NCBI GenBank assembly: GCA_964529175.1
Contig: CAZGVO010000004.1
Coordinates: 124,001 to 188,000, forward strand
Length of the DNA stretch: 64,000 nt
Reading direction: 5' to 3'
Origin: JAAFJM01 sp964529175
GTDB taxonomy: Bacteria; Bacteroidota; Bacteroidia; UKL13-3
In this document: in pieces, positions 8,670 through 17,278 of the stretch
Position numbering within the stretch: the stretch's first letter is position 1
How the letters are laid out: every line of letters begins with the position of its first letter
Program-made: the position numbers and the translations under genes
The notes under the pieces: generated by a model
Seen by the model: the letters and a program-made list of their open reading frames with translations, nothing else
Databases searched by the model: none
What the model was told of the DNA's origin: nothing

Positions 8670-9236
8670 AATTAGTTAGGGGTTAGTAATGGTTTAATAA
8701 TCAGTCAAAAATGAAGATAAAGCAAAACACTAACGTTACATATTAGTACTAATTTGTTATATAAATTACGGATTTTTAGTTCGGAGTTTGGAGTACTTAG
8801 TTCATAGTACTTAGTTCTTAGTTTTAAGAATTTTTTACACCATGCGTAATTCAATACTTAGTACGGTTACTGAGCTTGTCGAAGTATGGTTACTGAGCTT
8901 GCCGAAGTATGGTTTTCCCTTTTTTGTGAGATAATAGTTACGGGTTTTTGTTCGTTATTCTATAAACGGTCTCTGAGTGAAGGCTAATAGCTATCGGCCG
9001 AAGTGATTCGATATCCGTCATTGCGATTCCGCTCGAGCGGAAAAAGCAATCTCACTCGAATTATTCCCAATTCTCATTTCCCATTTTGCCTATTGCTAAT
9101 TGCCCATTCCCAAACACACATTCCTGCCCAGTCATGCCGGAGGCATCTTCCTTAATTAACAAATACTTTTTCATTAACGGTTTTACAATTTTTGATTAGG
9201 CGTTACTCAAAATCTACACTAATTTAAAACATAAAC
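8670..9236. other. Intergenic region with dispersed short repeats, no gene seen
   Basis: No credible reading frame. It contains a tandem 23-bp repeat (8865-8910), a fragment around 8985-9000 with half of the CCGATAGCTATCGG palindrome seen elsewhere in the window, and a stretch at 9015-9055 (ATTGCGATTCCGC... CAATCTCACTCG) that looks like a dispersed chromosomal repeat. This is typical between divergent or unrelated units in Bacteroidota. Confidence 0.6.
8865..8910. repeat. Tandem 23-bp repeat, two copies
   Basis: Two adjacent copies of GGTTACTGAGCTTG + Y + CGAAGTAT (8865-8887 and 8888-8910) differing by one base (T/C). The core ACTGAGCTTGTCGAAGT is a dispersed intergenic repeat often met in Bacteroidota genomes. 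No function is implied. Confidence 0.85.
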
Positions 9237-9733
9237 ATGCTCCAACTAACAGTGAACATGCACTTCGCAACTGTTATCATGGGAGTTATAAACAGTACCA
9301 TGCAAGTTATAAACAAAACCATGCTCCAACTAACTGTGAACATGCACTTTGCAACAGTTACCATGGGAGTTATAAACAATAACATGAGAGTTTTAAACAT
9401 GAACATGCTCCAACTAACAGTGAAGATGCACTTTGCAACTGTTATCATGGGAGTTATAAACAATAACATGAGAGTTTTAAACATGAACATGCTCCAACTA
9501 NNNNNNNNNNNNNNNNNNNNNNNNNNNNNNNNNNNNNNNNNNNNNNNNNNNNNNNNNNNNNNNNNNNNNNNNNNNNNNNNNNNNNNNNNNNNNNNNNNNN
9601 ACAGTGAACATGCACTTTGCAACAGAGCACATGCACGTTTTAAACAGTACCATACAAGTTATAAACAATACCATGCTCCAACTAACAGTGAACATACACA
9701 TTGCAATAGTTCTTATGGGAGTTATAAACTAGT
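9237..9733. repeat. 21-bp minisatellite with 84-bp higher-order unit, interrupted by a gap
   Basis: Units of exactly 21 bp, each starting ATG within CATG, run from 9237 into the gap and resume at 9601. Four unit types rotate: ATGCTCCAACTAACAGTG.., ATGCACTTTGCAAC.., ATGGGAGTTATAAAC.. and ATGAGAGTTTTAAAC.., making an 84-bp superunit. The plus-strand frame is open through the left block and, after re-phasing across the gap, to a TAG at about 9730. It would read as heptapeptides each starting with Met (MLQLTVN, MHFATVI, MGVINNN, MRVLNMN). The minus strand is also stop-free in one frame, no start context is visible, and a TAA lies four codons upstream. I therefore treat it as a repeat rather than a gene. 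Confidence 0.85.
9501..9600. other. Assembly gap (100 N) inside the minisatellite
   Basis: Exactly 100 N with 21-bp repeat units on both sides. The true length is unknown; the array is longer than shown or was collapsed in assembly. Confidence 0.98.
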
Positions 9734-9756
9734 TTGCAATAAAAAATTATTGACCT

Positions 9757-9850
9757 AAAAAAGAAAAAGGCGATTCTGAAAAATCAGAACCGCCTTAAAT
9801 GTTTTCACAACGAAATAATCCTTATTGTGATTTGCTAATATAAATTAAAT
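9757..9850 (-). ncRNA. tracrRNA-like gene B (distal copy)
   Basis: On the minus strand, an anti-repeat AGCAAATCACAAT (9824-9836) pairs perfectly over 12 bp with bases 2-13 of the CRISPR repeat read on the minus strand (TTGTGATTTGCT). A further AATTT upstream can pair with AAATT in the repeat. It is followed by AAGGATTATTTCGTTGTG, AAAACATTTAAGG and a terminator hairpin (GGCGGTTCTGA, loop, TCAGAATCGCC at 9769-9794) with a T-rich tail. The layout anti-repeat, AAGG nexus, terminator is that of a type II-C tracrRNA. No good promoter of its own is visible (a weak TATATTAG at the anti-repeat), so it may rely on read-through from copy A. Confidence 0.72.
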
Positions 9851-9863
9851 TAATATTTTTGAT

Positions 9864-9937
9864 AAAAAAAGCTCCACAGAGTATGCAGAGCTTAAGAGTT
9901 ATCTTCGGCTTATAGCCTTATTGTGATAAGCTTTCAG
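9864..9937 (-). ncRNA. tracrRNA gene A (promoter-proximal copy)
   Basis: Read on the minus strand, CTGAAAGCTTATCACAAT (9920-9937) is an anti-repeat with the classic two-part geometry: AUCACAA pairs with UUGUGAU (repeat bases 2-8), a 2x2 internal loop follows, then UGAAAGC pairs with GCUUUCA (bases 11-17). AAGGCTATAAGCC forms a short nexus hairpin. After AACTCTTAA comes a terminator (GCTCTGCATACTCTGTGGAGC at 9871-9891) with seven T. A TTG-N19-TATATTCG promoter places the start at about 9935, right at the anti-repeat. Structure, neighbour and promoter agree, so this is the best tracrRNA candidate. Confidence 0.83.
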
Positions 9938-9940
9938 CTA

Positions 9941-9970
9941 CGAATATAGATTTTTAGATAATAAAAACAA
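9941..9970 (-). promoter_or_regulatory. Bacteroidota-type promoter for tracrRNA A
   Basis: On the minus strand a -33 TTG (complement of 9968-9970) is separated by exactly 19 bases from a -7 box TATATTCG (complement of 9941-9948), close to the known Bacteroidota consensus TTG-N19-TAnnTTTG. The -33 element lies only 3 bases upstream of the cas9 ATG on the other strand, so tracrRNA initiation and cas9 leader/translation signals overlap. Confidence 0.65.
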
Positions 9971-9973
9971 GAT

Positions 9974-12900
9974 ATGGAAAAAATTTTAGGTATAGATTTA
10001 GGTACAAATTCAATTGGTTGGGCAATAAGAGAAGTTAATAATGATTTAGAAAATCAAATAATAGATAAAGGTGTTTTAACTTTTGATAAAGGAGTAGCAG
10101 AGGATAAATCTGGAGAACACCCTATGGTTCAAAAAAGAACAGAAGCAAGAGGTAAGCGCAGAAATTATCAAGCTGAAAAATATAGAAAATGGGAATTATT
10201 GGAGTGTTTGATTAATGAAGGAATGTGTCCGCTAACTATTGACGAATTAAATGAGTGGAGACATTATACAAAAGGGTTTGGGCGAAGATATCCTCAATCA
10301 GAAAAATTTATACAATGGTTAAGATTTGACTTTGATGGAGATGGAAAACCAGATTTTGAAAGATTAGGATATAGTAAGCATGAAAGTTACTATTTATTTA
10401 GGTCATTAATTATTGATGAGTCTAAAATTTATATTTTTAAGAGAGAGCCACACATTATTGGTAGAATTTTATATCAATTAGTTCAAAGACGCGGTTATAA
10501 TGATGGGCAAAATATTGACGAAAATGAAAAAGATGAGTTAAGTAAAACAATAAAAAAAGGTGGTGGAGATAGCGGTGCTGTTGGAGCAGATGAAATAGAG
10601 CCATTTATTGCTAAATATAAAACTTTGGGGGCCGCACTTTATGAAGTACAAAAACAAAATAATGTTCGCATAAGAAAAAGATATAATTTAAGAAGTCAAT
10701 TAGATAAGGAACTTCAAGCTATTTGCAATATACAAGGTTTGGAACATTTGTATAAAGCCTTGTGGGGAGCAATAATTTGGCAACGTCCACTAAGAAGCCA
10801 AAAAGGATTAGTTGGTGTTTGCACGTTTGAACAAAATAAAAGAAGGTGCCCACTAAGTCATCCTTTATATGAAGAGTATAGAACTTGGGTATTTATAAAT
10901 AACTTAAAGATTAAACCAATAATCAAAAATGACATTTCAATTAATAAAATAGAACTAAATGAAGCTTTATACAAAGTAGTTTATCCTCAATTTTTCAAGG
11001 CTGCAAGTGATTTTAAGTTATCAAGTATTGTAAAAGAATTAGAAAAAGTTGGGTTCGAAATTACTGCTAAATTTCCAAGTGACACTAAAGTAATAAGTTT
11101 TTCATTTTTATATAAAATGAAAGAAATATTTGGAGAAGAATGGAGCACTATTTTAGAATGGAATGAACTCATTTATAATGAACCCAAAAAGCATAACTAT
11201 AACATAGAAGATTTATGGCATTTGCATTTTACCAAAACAACTAACAAGAAAACGGGAGAAGAATCGTTCGACTTTTTGAAGAGATTTGCAATTGAAAAAT
11301 TAGGAATTGATGATAAAAAAGCTGAATTGTTTGCTAAAATCAGATTACAACAAGGTTATGCCACGCTAAGTTTAAGTGCAATAAAAAAAATACTTCCATA
11401 TTTACAAAAAGGTTTTATTTACAGCGAAGCAGTTTATTTGGCTAATCTTCACAAAGTTTTAGGACTTAAAAATTTAACAGATGAAGATACTAAAAACTAT
11501 GCTAAATTTATTAGAGAAATAATAACAAACTTTAAATACGAACAAAAAAAAGTAGCAATAATTAATTCATTGATTGCAATTTATTTTGAAGATAAAAAAA
11601 TCTTTGAAACAAATAAAAATGAAACTATAACTAAAATAATTTCAGAAAATTTCGGTGAGTTTTATTGGAATGCTTTACCAACTCAAAAGGCTTTAAATAT
11701 CTTAAATGATATAACAGATGAAATCAATTTATTTTTATCAAAGCCTAAGTGGAAAGCAGAGAATCATTTTATAAAAGCAGGTAGGTTACACGAAAAAATA
11801 TTTATTGCTTTAATGAATGAAACAGGAGTTTCAGATAAAAATATTAAGTATTTGTGGCATCCTTCAGAGCAAGAAAGTTATTTGCCTGCCGTTGATATTG
11901 AAGGCAAATATTACTTAGGAAGTCCAGAGCCAATTAGTAAAGGCTTTAAAAATCCAATGGCTTTAAAAACCATGCACAAGCTAAAAAAACTAATAAACTA
12001 TTTAATTAGGGTTGGGAAAATTGAACCAGAAACAAGAATAGTAATTGAAATAGCAAGGGAATTAAACGATGCTAATAAACGCAAAGCTATTGAACGTTGG
12101 CAACGAGACAAAGAAAAGGAAAATGAAAATTACAAAAAACAGATTATAGAAATAAATAAAGAATGTAATACAAAATTTAGTGAAAATGATAAAAATTTAA
12201 TTGATAAAATTAGACTTTGGGAAGAGCAAAAAAGACAGTGTTTGTATACTGGTAAAACAATAAGTTTAAAAGAAATATTGGATGGATCAAAATATGATTT
12301 TGAACACAGCATTCCTGCTAGTATGAGTTTTGATAATGAACTGAAAAACTTAACAATTGCTGATAAAAAATATAACCAACAAATCAAAGGAAAAAAACTA
12401 CCTACACAATGCCCAAATTATGAAAATGAATATACTTTAAATGGTATTGTTTACCCTCCAATTTTAAGCACCATGCAAATAATGTTTGGTAAAATGAAAG
12501 AAGTTGAAAAGAAAATAAAAGGTAGAATTATTACAATCAGACGCTTTGAAAAAATTGAAGATTTGGAAAACCAACTTGCAGAATGGCAAGCTAAAAGTTC
12601 AGACGATAAACAGATTAAAGATAATATTATACAAAGAAGACATTTAATAAAAATGGAACTTGATTATTGGAGAAAAAAGCTTCAATCATTTACTATAACT
12701 GAGTATAAGGCAGGATGGCGTAATAGCCAATTAAAAGATACACAAACCATTACTAAATATGCTTTGCCATACTTAAAAACTGTATTTAATAAAGTAGAAG
12801 TTCAAAAAGGCAATATTACTTCCGATTTTAGAAAAATATATAAAATTCAACCTAGGTTTGAAAAGAAAGAAAGAACAAAGCATAGCCATCATGCTATAGA

Positions 12901-14191
12901 TGCGGCCGTTTTAACTTTAATACCAACAGCGGCCGTTCGAGATAAAATTTTATTGAATTACAATGAAGCTAAGGAAAATAATCAAAACTATCACGAATTA
13001 CCAAAACAATGGAATAATTTCAAGGCAGACCATATTTTAAGTATTGAAAATGATGTTTTAATAAATTACCAAGCCCAATACAGAACTTTAACACCTACAT
13101 ACAAAACGGTTAGAAAACGTGGCGAAGTTCAATATGTAAAAGAAAAATTGATTAACGGTAAATGGCAATACAAACTAGATGAGGCAGGAAATAAAATTCC
13201 TTTATTAGCTAAAGGAGATAGCATAAGAGGACAATTGCACGCAGATAGTTTTTATGCAGCAATTAAGCAACCACAGTATGAATTTAAAAATGAAAAATTT
13301 ATACCACTAAATGATGGTAATGGTAATTTAGTTTTTCAACAGAATGAAAAAAGAGGCGATGAAATTTTTATAACAAAAAAAATATTTATTACAGATATAA
13401 AAACTTATGAAGACTTAGAGATAATAATAGACCCTAACTTAAAGTATTTTTTACAAAAAAAGTTAGCAAATAAAGATTTTACAAAAGAAATTTTACAACC
13501 AATTTGGGCATTTGATAAAAGACAGGATAAAAATGGAAATCCTATAAGTCCTATACGTCATATACGATGTAAAGTGAAAGGAGGGGGCGGAGGATTCGTA
13601 GCAAATCCAGCGACAATAAGAGTTAGAAAAGATTATCTATCAACCAAGCCATATAAAAATAATTACTACGCACAAAATGGAGAAACAATAGTTTGTGCTT
13701 TATATGAAGCTACAATTAATGAAAAAATATTTAGAGAATTAAATACTTATTCAATATTGGATATTTCATTTAATAAAAGTGCCTCAATAATTGAGGATAC
13801 TGTTGCTTTAAAGATTGAAAAAGAAATCAAAAAAGTGAAATATTTAATTCCTCTTTTATCAGCATTGCAAATTGGTCAAAAAGTATTATTTTATCAAAAA
13901 GATGTTGATGAGCTTAAAGTACTTGATAAAATTTCTTTAGGTAAAAGAATGTATTTGGTTAGTAAGTTTGAAGATGGGAAAATTTCATTTAAACATAATC
14001 TAAATTCTATGAAAGAAGAAGATATTACAAAAGAGATGAAAAGGCTAAACTTACCTTCAAGTGGGGCTTCTACTTTTGATTTTGAAAAACCTATACCTAA
14101 ATTACGATTAAGCCAAGCCTCATTAAACATGGCAATTGAAGGTAAGCACTTTAAAATAAAACCAGATGGTGAAATAAAGTGGAAATTTTAA
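9974..14191 (+). CDS. cas9: Type II-C CRISPR-associated endonuclease Cas9
   Basis: RNA-guided double-strand DNA nuclease of 1405 residues, a usual size for Bacteroidota II-C Cas9. Visible in order: RuvC-I IDLGTNSIGW with Asp8; Arg-rich bridge helix KRTEARGKRRNYQAEKYRK (54-72); RuvC-II RIVIEIARELN with Glu692; HNH YDFEHSIPAS with Asp775 and His778, then FDNE (Asn788) and DKKYN (Asn801); RuvC-III HSHHAIDA with His973 and Asp976. About 430 residues of WED/PAM-interacting region follow. All catalytic residues are intact. The start ATG follows an A-rich leader (AATAAAAACAAGAT). Absence of csn2 and cas4 supports subtype II-C. tracrRNA genes lie immediately upstream on the opposite strand. Confidence 0.97.
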   Translation: MEKILGIDLGTNSIGWAIREVNNDLENQIIDKGVLTFDKGVAEDKSGEHPMVQKRTEARGKRRNYQAEKYRKWELLECLINEGMCPLTIDELNEWRHYTKGFGRRYPQSEKFIQWLRFDFDGDGKPDFERLGYSKHESYYLFRSLIIDESKIYIFKREPHIIGRILYQLVQRRGYNDGQNIDENEKDELSKTIKKGGGDSGAVGADEIEPFIAKYKTLGAALYEVQKQNNVRIRKRYNLRSQLDKELQAICNIQGLEHLYKALWGAIIWQRPLRSQKGLVGVCTFEQNKRRCPLSHPLYEEYRTWVFINNLKIKPIIKNDISINKIELNEALYKVVYPQFFKAASDFKLSSIVKELEKVGFEITAKFPSDTKVISFSFLYKMKEIFGEEWSTILEWNELIYNEPKKHNYNIEDLWHLHFTKTTNKKTGEESFDFLKRFAIEKLGIDDKKAELFAKIRLQQGYATLSLSAIKKILPYLQKGFIYSEAVYLANLHKVLGLKNLTDEDTKNYAKFIREIITNFKYEQKKVAIINSLIAIYFEDKKIFETNKNETITKIISENFGEFYWNALPTQKALNILNDITDEINLFLSKPKWKAENHFIKAGRLHEKIFIALMNETGVSDKNIKYLWHPSEQESYLPAVDIEGKYYLGSPEPISKGFKNPMALKTMHKLKKLINYLIRVGKIEPETRIVIEIARELNDANKRKAIERWQRDKEKENENYKKQIIEINKECNTKFSENDKNLIDKIRLWEEQKRQCLYTGKTISLKEILDGSKYDFEHSIPASMSFDNELKNLTIADKKYNQQIKGKKLPTQCPNYENEYTLNGIVYPPILSTMQIMFGKMKEVEKKIKGRIITIRRFEKIEDLENQLAEWQAKSSDDKQIKDNIIQRRHLIKMELDYWRKKLQSFTITEYKAGWRNSQLKDTQTITKYALPYLKTVFNKVEVQKGNITSDFRKIYKIQPRFEKKERTKHSHHAIDAAVLTLIPTAAVRDKILLNYNEAKENNQNYHELPKQWNNFKADHILSIENDVLINYQAQYRTLTPTYKTVRKRGEVQYVKEKLINGKWQYKLDEAGNKIPLLAKGDSIRGQLHADSFYAAIKQPQYEFKNEKFIPLNDGNGNLVFQQNEKRGDEIFITKKIFITDIKTYEDLEIIIDPNLKYFLQKKLANKDFTKEILQPIWAFDKRQDKNGNPISPIRHIRCKVKGGGGGFVANPATIRVRKDYLSTKPYKNNYYAQNGETIVCALYEATINEKIFRELNTYSILDISFNKSASIIEDTVALKIEKEIKKVKYLIPLLSALQIGQKVLFYQKDVDELKVLDKISLGKRMYLVSKFEDGKISFKHNLNSMKEEDITKEMKRLNLPSSGASTFDFEKPIPKLRLSQASLNMAIEGKHFKIKPDGEIKWKF

Positions 14192-14222
14192 AGCATATAA
14201 ATTCACATAATATTGAATCAAT

Positions 14223-14266
14223 AAAAAAGCCCCCAAAGTTGTTAATTATCATATGGGGGCTTTTTT
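14223..14266. terminator. Bidirectional rho-independent terminator after cas9
   Basis: Stem AAAAAAGCCCCC (14223-14234) and GGGGGCTTTTTT (14255-14266) around a 20-base loop, 32 bases after the cas9 stop. A/T runs on both flanks make it usable in either direction. Confidence 0.85.
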
Positions 14267-14486
14267 ATTGTCAAATTTTAGTCCAAAAAGTTTGACGGAA
14301 ATCTTTTATGGCATTGTGCTTCCCAAAAAAGTATTGGCCCGTTTTATTCATTTAAGCGTATGATGATACTTTTTCAAAAACAAAAAAAGCTCCCGAAGGA
14401 GCTTTGGTAAATACTTTTTCGAACATTTTTTTTGTTGTGTCAAATCCTTCTAAATCCAATACTAGCGAGGCTTAAAGCCCAAGTGT
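14267..14486. other. Spacer between cas9 terminator and array, with minus-strand array terminator
   Basis: No gene. Besides the terminator at 14379-14405 it contains GTAAATACT (14407-14415), an inverted copy of the first nine bases of the CRISPR repeat 71 bases outside the array, and GTTGTG (14434-14439) matching the other repeat end. On the minus strand this is the 3' flank of the precursor crRNA. Confidence 0.6.
14379..14405 (-). terminator. Minus-strand terminator for the CRISPR array transcript
   Basis: On the minus strand AAAGCTCC TTCG GGAGCTTT followed by a T run (hairpin 14386-14405, T tract to 14382). It has no T tract in the plus direction. It lies 82 bases beyond the last repeat in minus-strand reading, so it supports transcription of the array from the cas1 side toward cas9. 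Confidence 0.78.
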
Positions 14487-16223
14487 AGTATTTACAATAT
14501 TCAAAAGAACATAATTTGAAAGCAAATCACAACTGCAGTTGTATTACAAAAAATCAAAAATTAGTATTTACAATATTCAAAAGAACATAATTTGAAAGCA
14601 AATCACAACTGTTAAGCACAACACAACAAACTACAAAAAAGTATTTACAATATTCAAAAGAACATAATTTGAAAGCAAATCACAACCATAATNNNNNNNN
14701 NNNNNNNNNNNNNNNNNNNNNNNNNNNNNNNNNNNNNNNNNNNNNNNNNNNNNNNNNNNNNNNNNNNNNNNNNNNNNNNNNNNNNNNNNNNNAGTATTTA
14801 CAATATTCAAAAGAACATAATTTGAAAGCAAATCACAACTTGAACGTGCTACCAATTTTGGCAAGCGCAAGTATTTACAATATTCAAAAGAACATAATTT
14901 GAAAGCAAATCACAACTGTAAGAGTAGAACAGTATCAAGCGGCTACAGTATTTACAATATTCAAAAGAACATAATTTGAAAGCAAATCACAACCAAAGGA
15001 CTTCCAATTGAACTGCATTACATAGTATTTACAATATTCAAAAGAACATAATTTGAAAGCAAATCACAACTCAACGGCTTTGAGTCAAAAAATTGAAACT
15101 AGTATTTACAATATTCAAAAGAACATAATTTGAAAGCAAATCACAACTCAATGGTATTGTATAACTCCTCGCGGTTAAGTATTTACAATATTCAAAAGAA
15201 CATAATTTGAAAGCAAATCACAACCAAAACTTGTGACTCAAGCTGAAGCTGTGAAGTATTTACAATATTCAAAAGAACATAATTTGAAAGCAAATCACAA
15301 CTTCCTCCACTTCGTCCATATCCACGCATAAAGTATTTACAATATTCAAAAGAACATAATTTGAAAGCAAATCACAACTTTGGGACAGGTTGAATTAGAT
15401 GCAGTTAAAGTATTTACAATATTCAAAAGAACATAATTTGAAAGCAAATCACAACTGTTACCTTGAGTCAAGATAGCAAAACATAGTATTTACAATATTC
15501 AAAAGAACATAATTTGAAAGCAAATCACAACGTTACAAGCTTCATTGGTTGGAATGCTGAAAGTATTTACAATATTCAAAAGAACATAATTTGAAAGCAA
15601 ATCACAACTTAATGCAGGCGTTTTCTGCTTCTGAATAAAGTATTTACAATATTCAAAAGAACATAATTTGAAAGCAAATCACAACTATTATGGTAATGCT
15701 TTCAGACGAGCACAAAGTATTTACAATATTCAAAAGAACATAATTTGAAAGCAAATCACAACCATTAACGGCTGCAAGTAAAATTGTTTCTAAGTATTTA
15801 CAATATTCAAAAGAACATAATTTGAAAGCAAATCACAACTGTAACAAAGCTTTTATATGCTATGGCTCAAGTATTTACAATATTCAAAAGAACATAATTT
15901 GAAAGCAAATCACAACTCTGGTACAAATGGTTATTCTATAATTTTAGTATTTACAATATTCAAAAGAACATAATTTGAAAGCAAATCACAACTGGTCGGG
16001 ACATGAACTCGGACAACTAGTAAGTATTTACAATATTCAAAAGAACATAATTTGAAAGCAAATCACAACTGTTGTTTATTGGCAATATACGACACACAAA
16101 GTATTTACAATATTCAAAAGAACATAATTTGAAAGCAAATCACAACCATGAAGATTTTCAATATTATTCCAGAAGAAGTATTTACAATATTCAAAAGAAC
16201 ATAATTTGAAAGCAATTCACAAC
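14487..16223 (-). CRISPR. Type II-C CRISPR array, at least 22 repeats of 47 bp
   Basis: 22 repeats are visible, starting at 14487, 14563, 14640, 14793 and then every 76-77 bp to 16177. On the minus strand the 47-bp repeat begins GTTGTGATTTGCTTTCAAAT and ends TTGTAAATACT. Twenty complete spacers of 29-30 bp are all different, plus one cut by the gap. The repeats are identical except the one at 16177-16223, which has an A to T change at 16216. Complementarity to both tracrRNA candidates and the terminator at 14379 indicate minus-strand transcription. No spacer was noticed to match elsewhere in the window, but this was not searched systematically. Confidence 0.98.
14693..14792. other. Assembly gap (100 N) inside the CRISPR array
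   Basis: The gap begins 6 bases into the third spacer (CATAAT) and ends exactly before a repeat. One spacer remainder, one repeat and one more spacer would need about 101 bases, but 100 N is also a standard placeholder, so the true repeat number is unknown. Confidence 0.97.
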
Positions 16224-16295
16224 ACAAGCTAATTAACAAATTTTAATTATTGGCATAGTTTATGTAAATTGCTTTAAACTAATCAATTACATACT
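16224..16295. promoter_or_regulatory. AT-rich spacer between array and cas1 (candidate leader / cas1 promoter)
   Basis: 72 bases, very AT-rich, between the variant terminal repeat and the cas1 ATG. In minus-strand reading it lies upstream of the array; in plus-strand reading it must hold the signals for cas1-cas2. I could not find a match to TTG-N19-TAnnTTTG in either direction that I would defend. Confidence 0.4.
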
Positions 16296-17231
16296 ATGAT
16301 AAAACGTACTATTTATGTTGGTAATCCTTTGCATTTAAAAGTAAATAATGAGCAATTGGTTTTAAATGTGCCTCATGCGCAGGGAATGGATAAACTAGTT
16401 GGTAATACTGTACCCTTAGAAGATATTGGCATATTAATTTTAGACCATAATCAAATTACCATTACACAAGCTGTACTACAAAAAACTGCTGAATACAATA
16501 TAGCTTTTATAGTTTGTAACGAAAGCCACCACCCTGTTTCTATGCAATTGCATTTAGATACCAATACCTTACAAACGGAAAGATTTAAAAACCAAATAGA
16601 AGCCAGTGTTCCTTTAAAAAAACAATTGTGGCAACAAACAGTAAAAACTAAAATAAGGAACCAAGCTTATATTTTAGCCAAATATGATTTTGATAATGCC
16701 AGTATGCTACAATGGGCTAACGATGTAAACAGTGGTGACACCATGAATTTAGAAGGGCGTGCAGCAGCTTTTTATTGGAAAAGCCTTTCTCCCCTATTGG
16801 CCCCAAATCAAAGTATATTTATTAGAGATAGAAATGGAGATTATCCTAATAATTTATTAAACTACGCCTATACCATTATTAGGGCTACAGTTGCGCGGGC
16901 TTTGGTAGCTAGTGGATTATTACCTACTTTGGGCATTCATCATAAAAATAAGTACAATGCCTATTGCCTAGCCGATGATATAATGGAACCATACCGCGCC
17001 TTTGCAGATGATTTGGTTTTTGATTTAGTAATTAAATATCCAAACGAAACAGTTTTAAACAAAGAAATAAAATCAAAAATATTGAGCTTGCCAGCTACCG
17101 AAATATTTATTGATAAACAACGTAGTCCGCTAATGGTAGGTTTACAAAAAACTACCAGTAGTTTGGTTAAATGTTTTATGGGCGATAGCAAGCGCATACT
17201 TTACCCAGAATTAATTGATGCTAACAAATAA
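16296..17231 (+). CDS. cas1: Type II CRISPR-associated integrase Cas1
   Basis: The metal-dependent DNA integrase of the Cas1-Cas2 adaptation complex, 311 residues. Expected catalytic residues are present: Glu153 in NLEGRAAAFYW, His216 in GIHHKNKYNAYCL and Asp228 in LADDIMEPYR. The N-terminal beta domain (TIYVGNPLHLKVNNEQLVL) fits the II-C form. It lies 73 bases after the array and 47 bases before cas2 on the same strand, so the two form an adaptation operon physically separated from cas9 by the array. Confidence 0.97.
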   Translation: MIKRTIYVGNPLHLKVNNEQLVLNVPHAQGMDKLVGNTVPLEDIGILILDHNQITITQAVLQKTAEYNIAFIVCNESHHPVSMQLHLDTNTLQTERFKNQIEASVPLKKQLWQQTVKTKIRNQAYILAKYDFDNASMLQWANDVNSGDTMNLEGRAAAFYWKSLSPLLAPNQSIFIRDRNGDYPNNLLNYAYTIIRATVARALVASGLLPTLGIHHKNKYNAYCLADDIMEPYRAFADDLVFDLVIKYPNETVLNKEIKSKILSLPATEIFIDKQRSPLMVGLQKTTSSLVKCFMGDSKRILYPELIDANK

Positions 17232-17278
17232 AACTTCACTATTGAATAGCAAACACGCTATCAACCAACAACTAAAAC

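Noticed and set aside
9224..9758. Several overlapping frames on both strands in the minisatellite
   Set aside because: They arise because 21 is a multiple of three and the unit lacks stops. There is no start context, and a gap of unknown length breaks the frame.
14631..14902. Frames inside the CRISPR array on both strands
   Set aside because: They are translations of repeats and N; no gene is expected inside an array.
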